64,000 nucleotides of DNA. It comes from CAWICD01 sp052267165 (GTDB lineage: Bacteria; Vulcanimicrobiota; Vulcanimicrobiia; Vulcanimicrobiales; Vulcanimicrobiaceae). Positions 33,707 to 41,968 of this stretch are shown piece after piece. Each line of letters opens with the position of its first letter. Position 1 is the first letter of the stretch. The translations under genes and the position numbers were made by a program. The notes under the pieces were generated by a model. It had not been told where the DNA came from, ran no database searches, and saw only the letters and a program-made list of their open reading frames with translations. Where the stretch lies: contig JBKQHO010000015.1 in NCBI GenBank assembly GCA_052267165.1, positions 19,687 through 83,686 on the forward strand. Reading direction: 5' to 3'.

Positions 33707-34405
33707 GTGTTAGCCGTCGACGTCGTCACGCTCTTCCCGGAGATCTTCGCGCCGGCCGTCGCCCTCTCGATCCTCGGCCGGGCGCAGGAGCGCGGACTGG
33801 TACGCATCGCCGTCCACAACCTGCTCGACGCGCTGGAGCGGGGGAAGCGCGCCGACGACCGGCCCTACGGCGGCGGCCCGGGCATGGTCTTGCGCCTCGA
33901 ACCGCTGGCCCGTGTCCTCGACCGCATTCTCGAGGACGGCGCGCCGGACGAACGCCGCGAGGTCGTCGTGACCTCGGCCGCAGGCAAGCCGTTCCGCCAG
34001 GCCGACGCCGAGCGTTTCGCCGCTCTCGAGCGCCTGATCGTCGTCTGCGGACACTATGAGGGCATCGACGAGCGGCTCGTCGAGCTCTACGCCGCGCAGG
34101 AGTACTCGCTGGGCGACTTCGTGCTCACCGGAGGCGAGATCCCGGCTTTGGCCTTCATCGACGCGACCGTGCGACTCGTGCCGGGCGCCATCAACGCCGA
34201 CTCGCTGACCGCCGAATCGTTCGTCGATGGCGGCCTCGACGCGCCGGCCTACACCCGGCCGGCGACCTTTCGCAGCCTCGACGTGCCGCCGGTGCTGCTC
34301 TCGGGCGACCACGCCCGGATCGCCGCCTGGCGGCGCGATGAGTCTCGCCGGCGTGCCGCCGAGCGCAGGCCTGACCTCGCCGATGGTGCCGAGCCGCCCC
34401 CCTGA
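33707..34405 (+). CDS. trmD: tRNA (guanine-N1-)-methyltransferase
   Basis: 232 residues starting at GTG. VDVVTLFPEIFAPAV opens the SPOUT fold. The knot motifs are PYGGGPGMVLRLEPL, VCGHYEGIDERLVE and YSLGDFVLTGGEIPALAFID. It methylates G37 of tRNAs reading CNN codons, preventing +1 frameshifting. It precedes rplS as in most bacteria, but rpsP and rimM are not upstream; a divergent TPR gene is there instead. Confidence 0.95.
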   Translation: MLAVDVVTLFPEIFAPAVALSILGRAQERGLVRIAVHNLLDALERGKRADDRPYGGGPGMVLRLEPLARVLDRILEDGAPDERREVVVTSAAGKPFRQADAERFAALERLIVVCGHYEGIDERLVELYAAQEYSLGDFVLTGGEIPALAFIDATVRLVPGAINADSLTAESFVDGGLDAPAYTRPATFRSLDVPPVLLSGDHARIAAWRRDESRRRAAERRPDLADGAEPPP

Positions 34406-34425
34406 TGCGCCCTCCAAGTCAAGCG

Positions 34426-34454
34426 TTGCGTTGCCTCGGACCCCGTGGTATGAT
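34426..34454 (+). promoter_or_regulatory. Likely promoter of rplS
   Basis: TTGCGT (34426-34431), 17 bases, then TATGAT (34449-34454). The predicted start near 34461 gives a leader of roughly 68 bases before the rplS ATG at 34529. That start has its own ribosome site, so rplS is not leaderless, unlike rplU. Confidence 0.6.
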
Positions 34455-34528
34455 TCCGGGGTTGTCCTGCGGCCGCCCGGATGCTTCTGTGCTCGCGGCC
34501 GCCATAGCATATGGGTGTTAGGGAAGCC

Positions 34529-34879
34529 ATGAACGTCATCGACCGGCTCGCGAACGAAGCGCTCAAGAGCGATGTCCCCGATTTTCGACCGGGCGACACG
34601 GTCAAGGTCTACTCGAAAATCGTCGAAGGCGGCAAAGAGCGCGTCCAAATGTTCGAGGGCGTCGTCACCGTTCGCAAGGGTGGCGGGATCGGCGAAACGA
34701 TCACGGTGCGCCGCATCTCGCACGGCGTCGGAGTCGAGAAGTCGTTTCTCCTTCACAGCCCGCGCGTCGAAAAGATCGAGATCTCGAAGCGCGGCATCGT
34801 GCGGCGCAGCCGGCTCTACTACCTCTCCGAGAAGATCGGTAAGGCCGCGCGCATCAAAGAAAAGAAGGTCGCCCGCTAA
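34529..34879 (+). CDS. rplS: 50S ribosomal protein L19
   Basis: 116 residues. PDFRPGDTVKVYSKIVEGGK, RVQMFEGVVTVRKGGG, TITVRRISHGVGVEKSFLLH and SPRVEKIEISKRGIVRRSRL are successive L19 signatures. The start MNVIDRLANEAL has an AGGGA ribosome site; an upstream in-frame ATG at 34511 is less likely. It lies at the 30S-50S interface. Confidence 0.96.
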   Translation: MNVIDRLANEALKSDVPDFRPGDTVKVYSKIVEGGKERVQMFEGVVTVRKGGGIGETITVRRISHGVGVEKSFLLHSPRVEKIEISKRGIVRRSRLYYLSEKIGKAARIKEKKVAR

Positions 34880-34897
34880 GACCTTGCGACTCGCTCC

Positions 34898-35677
34898 GTG
34901 ACGCCGCTCGAACTCTTTGCTCTGATCTGCGCCCTAGCCGTCGTACGGGTCGTCATGTCGCTTCGCCCGGGGGCCGTCGGGAATGGAACCGCCGTGATCG
35001 GCGGCCCGGAGCCGCGCGCCTCGACCGCGCCGGCGACCTCGGCCTCGGCCTCGGCCGTCATCAAGGAATACCTCGACGCCTTCATCGTCGCGGGCCTGGT
35101 CGCACTCTTCCTCATCACCTTCGTGGTGCGGACGTTCTTCATTCCCTCGGGCTCGATGGAGCCGACGCTGCAGATCCACGACGTGCTGCTCGTCAACGAG
35201 TTCGAATACCGCATCTCGCAGCCGCACGACGGCGACATCGTCGTCTTCCTGCCGCCGGTCGACACGACCAACGATTTCATCAAGCGCCTCATCGCCGGGC
35301 CCGGTCAGACGCTGCGCGTCCACAAAGGCGTCGTCTACCGCGACGGTCAGGCGCTGGTCGAACCCTACATCGCGCAGCCGCCCACCTACGAGCTGGAGAT
35401 CAAGAACTACAACGTCTACGTCGACGGCATCTCGCTCGACCCGACGCAGGCCAACATTCCGCCGCGCGAGCGGTGGCAGGCTCCCGACCGAATCCCGCCC
35501 GGCTGCTACTTCATGATGGGCGACAACCGCAACAACTCGGAAGACTCCCACATCTGGGGCTTCGCCCAAACGCGCGGCAACTTCTACACCGGCACCCAAG
35601 CCGGCCACAAAGCCAGCTTCACGGGCCACGCCTTCCTGCTGTTCTGGCCCCCCAACAGGATCCGCATCCTCCACTAG
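34898..35677 (+). CDS. lepB: Signal peptidase I (first copy)
   Basis: 259 residues. A membrane helix (FIVAGLVALFLITFVV) precedes the catalytic Ser in FIPSGSMEPTLQIHDV. The general-base Lys is in TTNDFIKRLIAGPGQTL, and box E is MMGDNRNNSEDSHIWGF. The N-terminus has an extra hydrophobic start (TPLELFALICALAVVRVVM), so two membrane passes are possible. It cleaves Sec and Tat signal peptides on the outer face of the membrane. A second, shorter paralog follows 68 bases later. Confidence 0.93.
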   Translation: MTPLELFALICALAVVRVVMSLRPGAVGNGTAVIGGPEPRASTAPATSASASAVIKEYLDAFIVAGLVALFLITFVVRTFFIPSGSMEPTLQIHDVLLVNEFEYRISQPHDGDIVVFLPPVDTTNDFIKRLIAGPGQTLRVHKGVVYRDGQALVEPYIAQPPTYELEIKNYNVYVDGISLDPTQANIPPRERWQAPDRIPPGCYFMMGDNRNNSEDSHIWGFAQTRGNFYTGTQAGHKASFTGHAFLLFWPPNRIRILH

Positions 35678-35706
35678 CGCCGCCTAGCACGCACCCGGCC
35701 AGCACC

Positions 35707-35732
35707 GCGGGGAGCACCTAACTCGCCCCGCG
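35707..35732 (+). terminator. Hairpin between the two signal peptidase genes
   Basis: CGCGGGG (35706-35712) pairs with CCCCGCG (35726-35732) around a 13-base loop. It lies in the 68-base gap between the lepB paralogs. No U-run follows, so it may be an attenuator or stability element that uncouples the two genes rather than a full terminator. Confidence 0.4.
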
Positions 35733-35745
35733 AACGAGGTGTCTC

Positions 35746-36258
35746 GTGCTTGATACGCGCTGGCGACCCGCCGCAAGGATCGCGTGGCAGCTGGCGCTGT
35801 TGGTCCTGATCGGAGTCGCCGTGCTCGGCCTACGCCCGGGCCAAGTCAGCGGCATGTCGATGGAGCCGCGCATCGACTCCGACGAGTACGTTCTCATCAA
35901 CGCACTGGCATATCGCTGGGCCGCGCCGTCGCGCGGTCAGATCGTGGCCTTCCGTCACGAGCGCTCCGCGCCGACCGTCTACTTGAAGCGCCTGATCGGC
36001 GTTCCGGGCGACCGCGTCGCGATCGTGCGCGGCATCGTCTCCGTCAATGGGAGCCTCCTCGACGAACCCTACGTGCGCTTTCGCGACACCCGCAGCTTCG
36101 CGCCGGTCGTCGTGCCGCCCGACGCCTACTACGTGCTCGGCGACAATCGCGCCAACAGCGACGATTCGCGCAGTTGGGGTTTCGTGCACGCGGCCGATAT
36201 CGTCGGCCAGGCGATGATGGGATTTTGGCCGCCCTCGCACGTCGGGCTGCTGCGATGA
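35746..36258 (+). CDS. Signal peptidase I (second, short copy)
   Basis: 170 residues from GTG. One membrane helix (AWQLALLVLIGVAVLGL) is followed by the nucleophile motif QVSGMSMEPRIDSDEYV, then the Lys motif TVYLKRLIGVPGDRV and YYVLGDNRANSDDSRSWGF. All catalytic motifs are present, so it should be active, but it lacks the long insertion between box C and box E seen in the first copy. It ends in an ATGA overlap with rbgA. Two tandem, diverged LepB enzymes suggest separate substrate sets. Confidence 0.9.
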   Translation: MLDTRWRPAARIAWQLALLVLIGVAVLGLRPGQVSGMSMEPRIDSDEYVLINALAYRWAAPSRGQIVAFRHERSAPTVYLKRLIGVPGDRVAIVRGIVSVNGSLLDEPYVRFRDTRSFAPVVVPPDAYYVLGDNRANSDDSRSWGFVHAADIVGQAMMGFWPPSHVGLLR

Positions 36259-37040
36259 GCGAGGCGACGATCCAGTGGTATCCGGGCCACATGGCAAAGG
36301 CCATGCGCCGGCTGGCCGACGACGTGCGCCTGGTCGACGTCGTGGTCGAGGCCGTTGATGCCCGCGTACCGTTCTCGGGCGCCAATCCGAGCCTGGCCCG
36401 GCTGGCCGGCAACAAGCCCCGCCTGCTGGTCCTCACGCGCGCCGACCTGGCTGACCCGGCGCTCACGGAGCGCTGGCTGACGCTCTACCGCGACGCCGGC
36501 CGCACGGCACTCGCCGTCGACGCGAAAGAGCGGCCCGACGTGTTGCGGCTGCGCGACACCTTCACGCGCTTCCTCGGGGCACGGCGGCGCGCACGCGCGC
36601 TCGTGCTCGGCATCCCCAACGCCGGCAAGTCGACGCTGATCAACGCGCTGGTCGGCAAGAACGCCGCGCGCACCGAGGATCGGGCCGGCGTCACGCGGGC
36701 GATCCAATGGTTCAAGGTCGGGCCGCAACTCGAGCTGATGGACACCGCCGGAATCCTGGTGCCGAAGATCGAGGCAGCCGATGCCCAATGGAAGCTGGCG
36801 CTGGTGGGCGCCGTGCCGCGCGCGCGGTTCGACCCCGAAGACGTGATGGCGCGCTTCGCGCGCTGGGCCGGCGAGCACGGGCACATCGGCGTACCAGATT
36901 TGGAAACGTTCGCGCAATCGCGCGGCTTCGTGCGACGAGGTACGATCGTGGACACGCATAATGCCGCATGGTCGTACATGAAAGACTGGAACGAAGGAAA
37001 GTTCGGACGCATGACCCTCGAAGAGCCGCTCGGACCGTGA
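36255..37040 (+). CDS. rbgA: Ribosome biogenesis GTPase RbgA (YlqF)
   Basis: 261 residues. It is a circularly permuted GTPase: QWYPGHMAKAMRRLADDVRL at the start, G4-like LVLTRADLADP before G1 GIPNAGKSTLINALVGKNAA, then G3 ELMDTAGILVPK. It helps late 50S assembly. It is coupled at both ends (ATGA with the signal peptidase, GTGA with rnhB), the usual neighbourhood for this gene. Confidence 0.93.
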   Translation: MSEATIQWYPGHMAKAMRRLADDVRLVDVVVEAVDARVPFSGANPSLARLAGNKPRLLVLTRADLADPALTERWLTLYRDAGRTALAVDAKERPDVLRLRDTFTRFLGARRRARALVLGIPNAGKSTLINALVGKNAARTEDRAGVTRAIQWFKVGPQLELMDTAGILVPKIEAADAQWKLALVGAVPRARFDPEDVMARFARWAGEHGHIGVPDLETFAQSRGFVRRGTIVDTHNAAWSYMKDWNEGKFGRMTLEEPLGP

Positions 37041-37810
37041 GCGACGATGCAGCCCATAAGCGTCGATTGGCCCGCGAGCGGGAGCGGCGGCGCTTGCTCC
37101 GGCTGCATCGCTTCGAACGCGAGGCGATGGAGCGCGGCTTCAGGCTGATCGGCGGCATCGACGAAGTGGGGCGCGGGCCGCTCGCAGGCCCCGTGGTCGC
37201 AGCCTGCGTCGTCGCACGCGAGCCGCTGATGCTGCGCGGGCTCAACGATTCCAAGGCCGTGCCGCGCGAGCGCCGCGAGGAGCTCGTCCCCCAGATCAAA
37301 GCGCGCGTCGTCGCGTGGGCCGTCGGCGAAGCGTCGGTCGCCGAGATCGACCGGCTCAACATCTATTGGGCCAGCATCCTCGCGATGGAGCGCGCGCTCG
37401 CGGCGCTCGCGACGCAGCCGCACTTCCTGCTGACCGACGCGGTGCGCATTCGTTCGTTCGAGGGCGAACAGTTGCCGGTCATCAAAGGCGATGCAAAGTG
37501 CGCCACGGTCGCGGCCGCCTCGATCATCGCCAAGGTTCATCGCGACGCGCTGCTGGTCGAGCTCGACCGCGTGCATCCGCAATACGGCTTCGCCGAGCAC
37601 AAGGGCTATGCGACGCGCCGCCACATCGACGCCTTGCAAAGCTTCGGACCGTGCCCGCACCACCGCCGCCAGTTCTGGCGCGTGCGCGACGCGCTGACCC
37701 TGTTCGAACTCGACGCCGCCGAGCCCACCGGCCGCGTTCCGGGCGAATTCGCGACAGAGCTCGCCGACGAGTTCGCAGACGAGCCGGACATCGCGCTCGA
37801 CTTGACGTGA
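37037..37810 (+). CDS. rnhB: Ribonuclease HII
   Basis: 257 residues. LIGGIDEVGRGPLAGPVVAA carries the first acidic pair, LLTDAVRI the next Asp and ASIIAKVHRDALL the last. HPQYGFAEHKGYATRRHIDA is the conserved substrate region. It cuts at single ribonucleotides in DNA and RNA-DNA hybrids. The N-terminus has a basic extension of about 35 residues (KRRLARERERRRLLRLHRFE) and the C-terminus an acidic one (FADEPDIALDL). Coupled to rbgA and yraN by GTGA overlaps. Confidence 0.94.
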   Translation: MSDDAAHKRRLARERERRRLLRLHRFEREAMERGFRLIGGIDEVGRGPLAGPVVAACVVAREPLMLRGLNDSKAVPRERREELVPQIKARVVAWAVGEASVAEIDRLNIYWASILAMERALAALATQPHFLLTDAVRIRSFEGEQLPVIKGDAKCATVAAASIIAKVHRDALLVELDRVHPQYGFAEHKGYATRRHIDALQSFGPCPHHRRQFWRVRDALTLFELDAAEPTGRVPGEFATELADEFADEPDIALDLT

Positions 37811-38145
37811 ACGCGCGCAAACGGCTGGGGGACGCGGCCGAAGCGAGCGCGGTGCGATACCTCGAGAGCCTGGGCTATCGGATCGTCAAACGGAATCTCC
37901 GCGGACCCGGCGGCGAGATCGACATCGTCGCGCAGGACGGCGCGACGCTCGTCTTCGTTGAGGTCAAGGCGCGGACGTCGGGCTCGTACGGTTCGGCCCT
38001 CGCGGCGGTCGACGGGCGCAAGCGCAAACGCATTCGCGCGATCGCTGAAGATTATCTTCAATTCTTCGCGCCTACGATGAAGGCTCGCTTCGACGTGCTC
38101 GCACTCGACCGAGGGACGGCACGCCTTTACCGCGGAGCCTTCTGA
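37807..38145 (+). CDS. yraN: UPF0102 / YraN-family endonuclease-like protein
   Basis: 112 residues. LGDAAEASAVRYLESLGYRI, GEIDIVAQDGATLVFVEVKA and GRKRKRIRAIAEDYL match the family. E-IDI and VFVEVK form the core of a PD-(D/E)XK-like nuclease fold. The cellular role is not settled, but it is nearly always next to rnhB as here. A GTG start overlaps the rnhB stop. Confidence 0.92.
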   Translation: MNARKRLGDAAEASAVRYLESLGYRIVKRNLRGPGGEIDIVAQDGATLVFVEVKARTSGSYGSALAAVDGRKRKRIRAIAEDYLQFFAPTMKARFDVLALDRGTARLYRGAF

Positions 38146-38196
38146 CGACCTCACGCAGGATTTCGCGAGGCCGGAAGGGGACGCAAGCGGACGCGC

Positions 38197-39846
38197 ATGG
38201 CTGCTAGCATCAGCGTCAAACCCGCAACCGCCGATCAACCCTCGCTGCGTCGCTCGGTCACGCCATGGGGCTCGTTCTCTTGGGGGTACTCCGATGTCGG
38301 CGCCGACATCTTCGTCGGCCTCGGCCTCGTCCTCGGGGCGGCCGCCGGCGCCTCGAACGTCGCCTTCTTGTTCGCGGGAATCGTGTACGTCTGCATCGGC
38401 CTGGCGTACACCGAGCTTGCGGCGACGTACCCGGTCGCGGGCGGCGGCCAGTACTTCGTCTTCCGCGGCCTCGGCGACATCTTCGGCTTCATCGCAGGCT
38501 GGTCCGTACTGCTCGATTTCACGATCGACATCACGCTGTTTGCTTGGAGCTGTATCGATTACCTGAGCAAGCTGGTGCCGTTCCTGGCCTACACGCTCCA
38601 TCCGTGGACCCATTTCTGGGTTGTCTTCGCGGTCATCGCGGGGCTGGCCACGCTCAACATCATCGGCGTGCGCGAGAGCTCGGCCTTCAACGAGATCGTC
38701 AGCGGGCTCGACGTGGTCAGCGAAACCTCGATTCTGTGCTTCGGCTTCTTCTTCGCCTTCCACCCCGAGCTGCTGCAGCACACGATGCTGAACTTCTGGC
38801 CTTCGCCGTTCAACCTCATGAATGGCGTGTCGCTGGCGATCATCTCGTTCGTCGGTCTCGAGTCGATCTCGCAAGCGGCGCAAGAAACGCAGCGCCCCGC
38901 CTCGGTCATCCCGCGCACGTCGATCGCGCTGATCCTGACGATCCTCATCTTCGCGCTGTCCTATTCGAATCTCGCGCTCGGAATGCAGCCGTGGCACGCG
39001 TTGCCGCTCGACGCCGCTGGACATCCGCAGCAGCTCTGGCACTACTTGGGCAACGAAGAAAACAACGGAGCCGCGGTCGCCGTGCTCGCTTCGTACGTTC
39101 CGTATTTTGGTGCTGTGGCCGCACTGTACGTCCCGGTGCTCGGCGCGATCTTGCTCCTGATCTCGAGCAATTCCGGCGTCTTCGGCAGCTCGCGGATCGC
39201 CTACGCGATGAGCAACACGCAGCTCTTGCCGAGCTTCTTCCAGAAAGTACACCCGCGCTTTCGTACGCCGGCCGTCTCGATCGCCGTCTTTGCCGCCGTC
39301 GCCGTGCTGGAGCTGATCTTCGCGGCCCTGCCGAGCGTCTCGCCCGGGGTACACGCGGTCTATGCCAAGCTCTTCCGGGGCGAGGACGGGATCACGTTCC
39401 TGGGCGACTTGTACGCTTTCGGAGCGGCTGCCAGCTACTCGTTCGTCTTTCTGGCCCTCATCTCGCTTCGGCTCAACGACTCGCAGAGCCCGCGCAAGTT
39501 CAAGATGCCGCTCAACATCCCGTTCACCTATAAAGGGAATCCGGTCGAGTTTCCGGTCATGGCCGTAATCGGATTCTGCGGCATCCTTTCCATCTTGATC
39601 TTCACCATGATCACCCACGAGATCGGGCGCGTCGCGGGTCCGCTCTGGATCATTTTTGGAACACTCGGTTATCTCGCCTACCGCCGCAGCAAGGGGTTGC
39701 CGGTCTTCCGCTCGCAGAAGCGCAACTGGAAGAAGGCTCAGATCGGCATTTTGCAGGACGCAGGCGAACTCGAGTTGATGGACACCTACCTCGAGAACGT
39801 AAAGGCGACGGAACTACGAAAGGCCGGAGCGGAGCCGAAACCGTGA
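38197..39846 (+). CDS. APC-superfamily amino acid permease
   Basis: 549 residues with about 12-14 hydrophobic helices. The first helix region is WGSFSWGYSDVGADIFVGLG, then VAGGGQYFVFRGLGDIFGFI (TM3 signature), FVGLESISQAAQETQRPASV (TM6-7 loop) and FGSSRIAYAMSNTQLLPSFF. The cytosolic C-terminus is long and charged (FRSQKRNWKKAQIGILQDAG). It imports an amino acid or related compound with a proton or by exchange; the substrate is unknown. Its stop overlaps a two-TM peptide gene (GTGA) that in turn overlaps a membrane-tethered Usp gene. Confidence 0.88.
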   Translation: MAASISVKPATADQPSLRRSVTPWGSFSWGYSDVGADIFVGLGLVLGAAAGASNVAFLFAGIVYVCIGLAYTELAATYPVAGGGQYFVFRGLGDIFGFIAGWSVLLDFTIDITLFAWSCIDYLSKLVPFLAYTLHPWTHFWVVFAVIAGLATLNIIGVRESSAFNEIVSGLDVVSETSILCFGFFFAFHPELLQHTMLNFWPSPFNLMNGVSLAIISFVGLESISQAAQETQRPASVIPRTSIALILTILIFALSYSNLALGMQPWHALPLDAAGHPQQLWHYLGNEENNGAAVAVLASYVPYFGAVAALYVPVLGAILLLISSNSGVFGSSRIAYAMSNTQLLPSFFQKVHPRFRTPAVSIAVFAAVAVLELIFAALPSVSPGVHAVYAKLFRGEDGITFLGDLYAFGAAASYSFVFLALISLRLNDSQSPRKFKMPLNIPFTYKGNPVEFPVMAVIGFCGILSILIFTMITHEIGRVAGPLWIIFGTLGYLAYRRSKGLPVFRSQKRNWKKAQIGILQDAGELELMDTYLENVKATELRKAGAEPKP

Positions 39847-40055
39847 GACGCATCGCGCGCAGCGAAGGCTACGCTCGCGCTCGGCTGTTCTCGGCCGCGC
39901 TCTTCGCGCTGCTCGGCCTCGTCATCGTCGTTCGGACTGCGGCGGTCGTCGGCCTGAGCGCAACAGGCCTGCCGGCGTACGCGCTCGGCGGCGCGATGGT
40001 CGCGCTTGCGATCGTTCGCTTTCGCGATTACTTCGCAGCCAGGCAACGGACATGA
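39843..40055 (+). CDS. Two-TM small membrane protein coupled to the permease
   Basis: 70 residues, GTG start inside the permease stop. A basic N-terminus (RRIARSEGYARAR) is followed by two hydrophobic helices (LFSAALFALLGLVIVVRTAA and LPAYALGGAMVALAIVRF). Its stop overlaps the next start (ATGA). Being locked between the two genes suggests an accessory subunit that links the permease to the Usp protein, but this is inference. Confidence 0.65.
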   Translation: MRRIARSEGYARARLFSAALFALLGLVIVVRTAAVVGLSATGLPAYALGGAMVALAIVRFRDYFAARQRT

Positions 40056-40687
40056 CCTACGCCACCCCGCACATCACCGGCGTCGTCCTCTCGGCCTGCA
40101 TCCTGGCCGCGGTCATCGCCACGCTCTATTGGATGCTCCACCCCCCGACCTCGCAAGCCGAGAAAGCCGCCAGCGCGACCGAGCGCGACGTCGACGAGAT
40201 CATGGGCAGCGTCATCATCGTCTTCTCGCAGGAGATCCACTCCGAGCACATGATGTCGCTCGCCGTGCGCCTCGCCCGGCGCGAGCGCGCGAGGCTGCTG
40301 GCCGCGTACGTCATCGAGGTTCCGCACACGCTGCCGCTCGACGCCGAGATGGAGAAGGAACACCGTGAAGCGCTCGGCGTGCTGCAAGTCGCCGAGTCGA
40401 TCGCGCGCAAGAACCAAGTCGAGATCGAGACCGAAGTCGTCTCCTCGCGCCAAGTCTCGTCGGGCGTGCTCGAGCTCGCGAAGAAAAAGGACGCGCACCT
40501 CATCGTGGTCGGCGCGTATCGCGAAGGCAAGTACACCGGTGCGCCGATGGGCCGCGCGATCGAGGTGATCGCGGCTCAGGCACCGTGCGACGTGCTTATC
40601 GGCATCCAGGGCAACAAGGGCAAGATCCTGACGCCGCCGATGGTCGAGAATCGCACGCCGCTCCGCGACGACGTCGTCGTCTCCTAG
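40052..40687 (+). CDS. Membrane-tethered universal stress protein (UspA domain)
   Basis: 211 residues. One membrane helix (ITGVVLSACILAAVIATLYW, about 8-27) leads into a cytosolic UspA fold from about 52 (VIIVFSQEIHSEHMMSLAVR). It ends with LIVVGAYREGKYTGAPMGRA and then IEVIAAQAPCDVLI. The ATP-loop pattern G-x2-G-x9-G-S/T is altered (MGRA where G-S/T is usual), so nucleotide binding may be changed. The ATG overlaps the upstream stop. Usp domains regulate some transporters, which fits the permease two genes upstream. Confidence 0.82.
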   Translation: MTYATPHITGVVLSACILAAVIATLYWMLHPPTSQAEKAASATERDVDEIMGSVIIVFSQEIHSEHMMSLAVRLARRERARLLAAYVIEVPHTLPLDAEMEKEHREALGVLQVAESIARKNQVEIETEVVSSRQVSSGVLELAKKKDAHLIVVGAYREGKYTGAPMGRAIEVIAAQAPCDVLIGIQGNKGKILTPPMVENRTPLRDDVVVS

Positions 40688-40699
40688 ACCGCGCCGCAC

Positions 40700-41968
40700 G
40701 TGATCGACTTCGCGAAGACGCGCGAGCGCTTCGAATCGGAATTGGGCGGCGTCGCGCTGCCGGAGGTCGCGCTCGTCGAACGCGACCTGAGCACGCCGCC
40801 TGCGCTGGACGACGTTGCGGCCGCGGTCGCTGAAGCGTTGCGCCCGCTGACCGTCCCGCACGGACGCGTCGCCGTGGGCGTCGGCAGCCGCGGCATCGCG
40901 CGCATCGGCGAAGTCGTCGCAGCGGTCGTGCGCGAGCTCCGCGCGGGTGGCGCGGAGCCGTTCATCGTGCCCGCGATGGGCTCGCACGGCGCTTCGACCG
41001 CGGCCGGTCAAGCCGACGTGCTCGCGCACCTCGGCATCACCGAGGCAAGCGTCGGGGCGCCCGTCCGGGCCACGATGGAGACGGTCTGCTTAGGGCGCAC
41101 GGCCGCCGGCATCGACGTCTACATGGATAAGCTGGCGCACGCCGCCGACGCGATCGTCGTCGTCAACCGCGTCAAGCCGCACACGTCGTTTCGGGGCGAG
41201 ATCGAGAGCGGGCCGGCCAAGATGCTCGCGATCGGCCTCGGGAAACAGGACGGCGCCCGTTCGGTGCACGAGCCGGGCTGGGGCGGCATGCGCGCGAACG
41301 TGCCGGCCGCGGCCAAACTGGTCCTCGACACGGGGAAGGTCGCGTTCGCGGTCGCGATCCTGGAGAACGCCGACGAGAAGCCGTACCGGATCGCCGGCAT
41401 TCCGGCCGCCGAGCTGCTCGCCACGGAAGCCGCGCTCCTCGAGGAAGCGAAAGCGGACCTTCCGCGTCTCCCGCTCGAGCGAATCGACGTGCTCGTGGTC
41501 GACCGCGTCGGCAAGAGCGCCAGCGGCACCGGCGGCGACCCGCACGTCACTGGCCGTTTCCCTAGCGCCTACATCAGCGGCGGCCCGGACGTCACGCGCC
41601 TCGTGTATCTGGGCATGACCGAAGACACCGACGGAAACGGCAACGGGGTCGGCCTATGCGACGTCGTCTCGGCCGAGCTCGCGGCGCGCTGGGACCCGCT
41701 GCCGACCTATCTGAACGCGTTGACGACGACGGCCGCCGGTAACTCGCGTCTGCCGATGGTGATGCCAACGAAAGCGCTGGCGGTCGCGGCGGCTCTGCGC
41801 ATGTGCCCCGGCCTCGAGCCGCGCGGCGCGGTCGTCGTCCGAATCGCCGACACGCTGCACCTGCGCCGGCTATGGCTTTCGCGCCGCGCGCTCGAAGCGG
41901 TCCGCGAGCCGCTGCGCGTGCTGCGCGATTTCGGCGCGATGTCGCTCGAAGACGGTTACGACAAGTAG
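40700..41968 (+). CDS. LarA/DUF2088-like (lactate racemase N-terminal domain) protein
   Basis: 422 residues from GTG. GRVAVGVGSRGIARIGEVVA, VPAMGSHGASTAAGQADVLA, VVNRVKPHTSFRGEIESGPA and GTGGDPHVTGRFPSAY are the successive family motifs. LarA itself is a nickel-pincer lactate racemase, but many homologues act on other hydroxy acids and no larB/larC/larE maturation genes are here, so the reaction is unknown. Its end overlaps the convergent ABC permease gene by 13 bases. Confidence 0.75.
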   Translation: MIDFAKTRERFESELGGVALPEVALVERDLSTPPALDDVAAAVAEALRPLTVPHGRVAVGVGSRGIARIGEVVAAVVRELRAGGAEPFIVPAMGSHGASTAAGQADVLAHLGITEASVGAPVRATMETVCLGRTAAGIDVYMDKLAHAADAIVVVNRVKPHTSFRGEIESGPAKMLAIGLGKQDGARSVHEPGWGGMRANVPAAAKLVLDTGKVAFAVAILENADEKPYRIAGIPAAELLATEAALLEEAKADLPRLPLERIDVLVVDRVGKSASGTGGDPHVTGRFPSAYISGGPDVTRLVYLGMTEDTDGNGNGVGLCDVVSAELAARWDPLPTYLNALTTTAAGNSRLPMVMPTKALAVAAALRMCPGLEPRGAVVVRIADTLHLRRLWLSRRALEAVREPLRVLRDFGAMSLEDGYDK

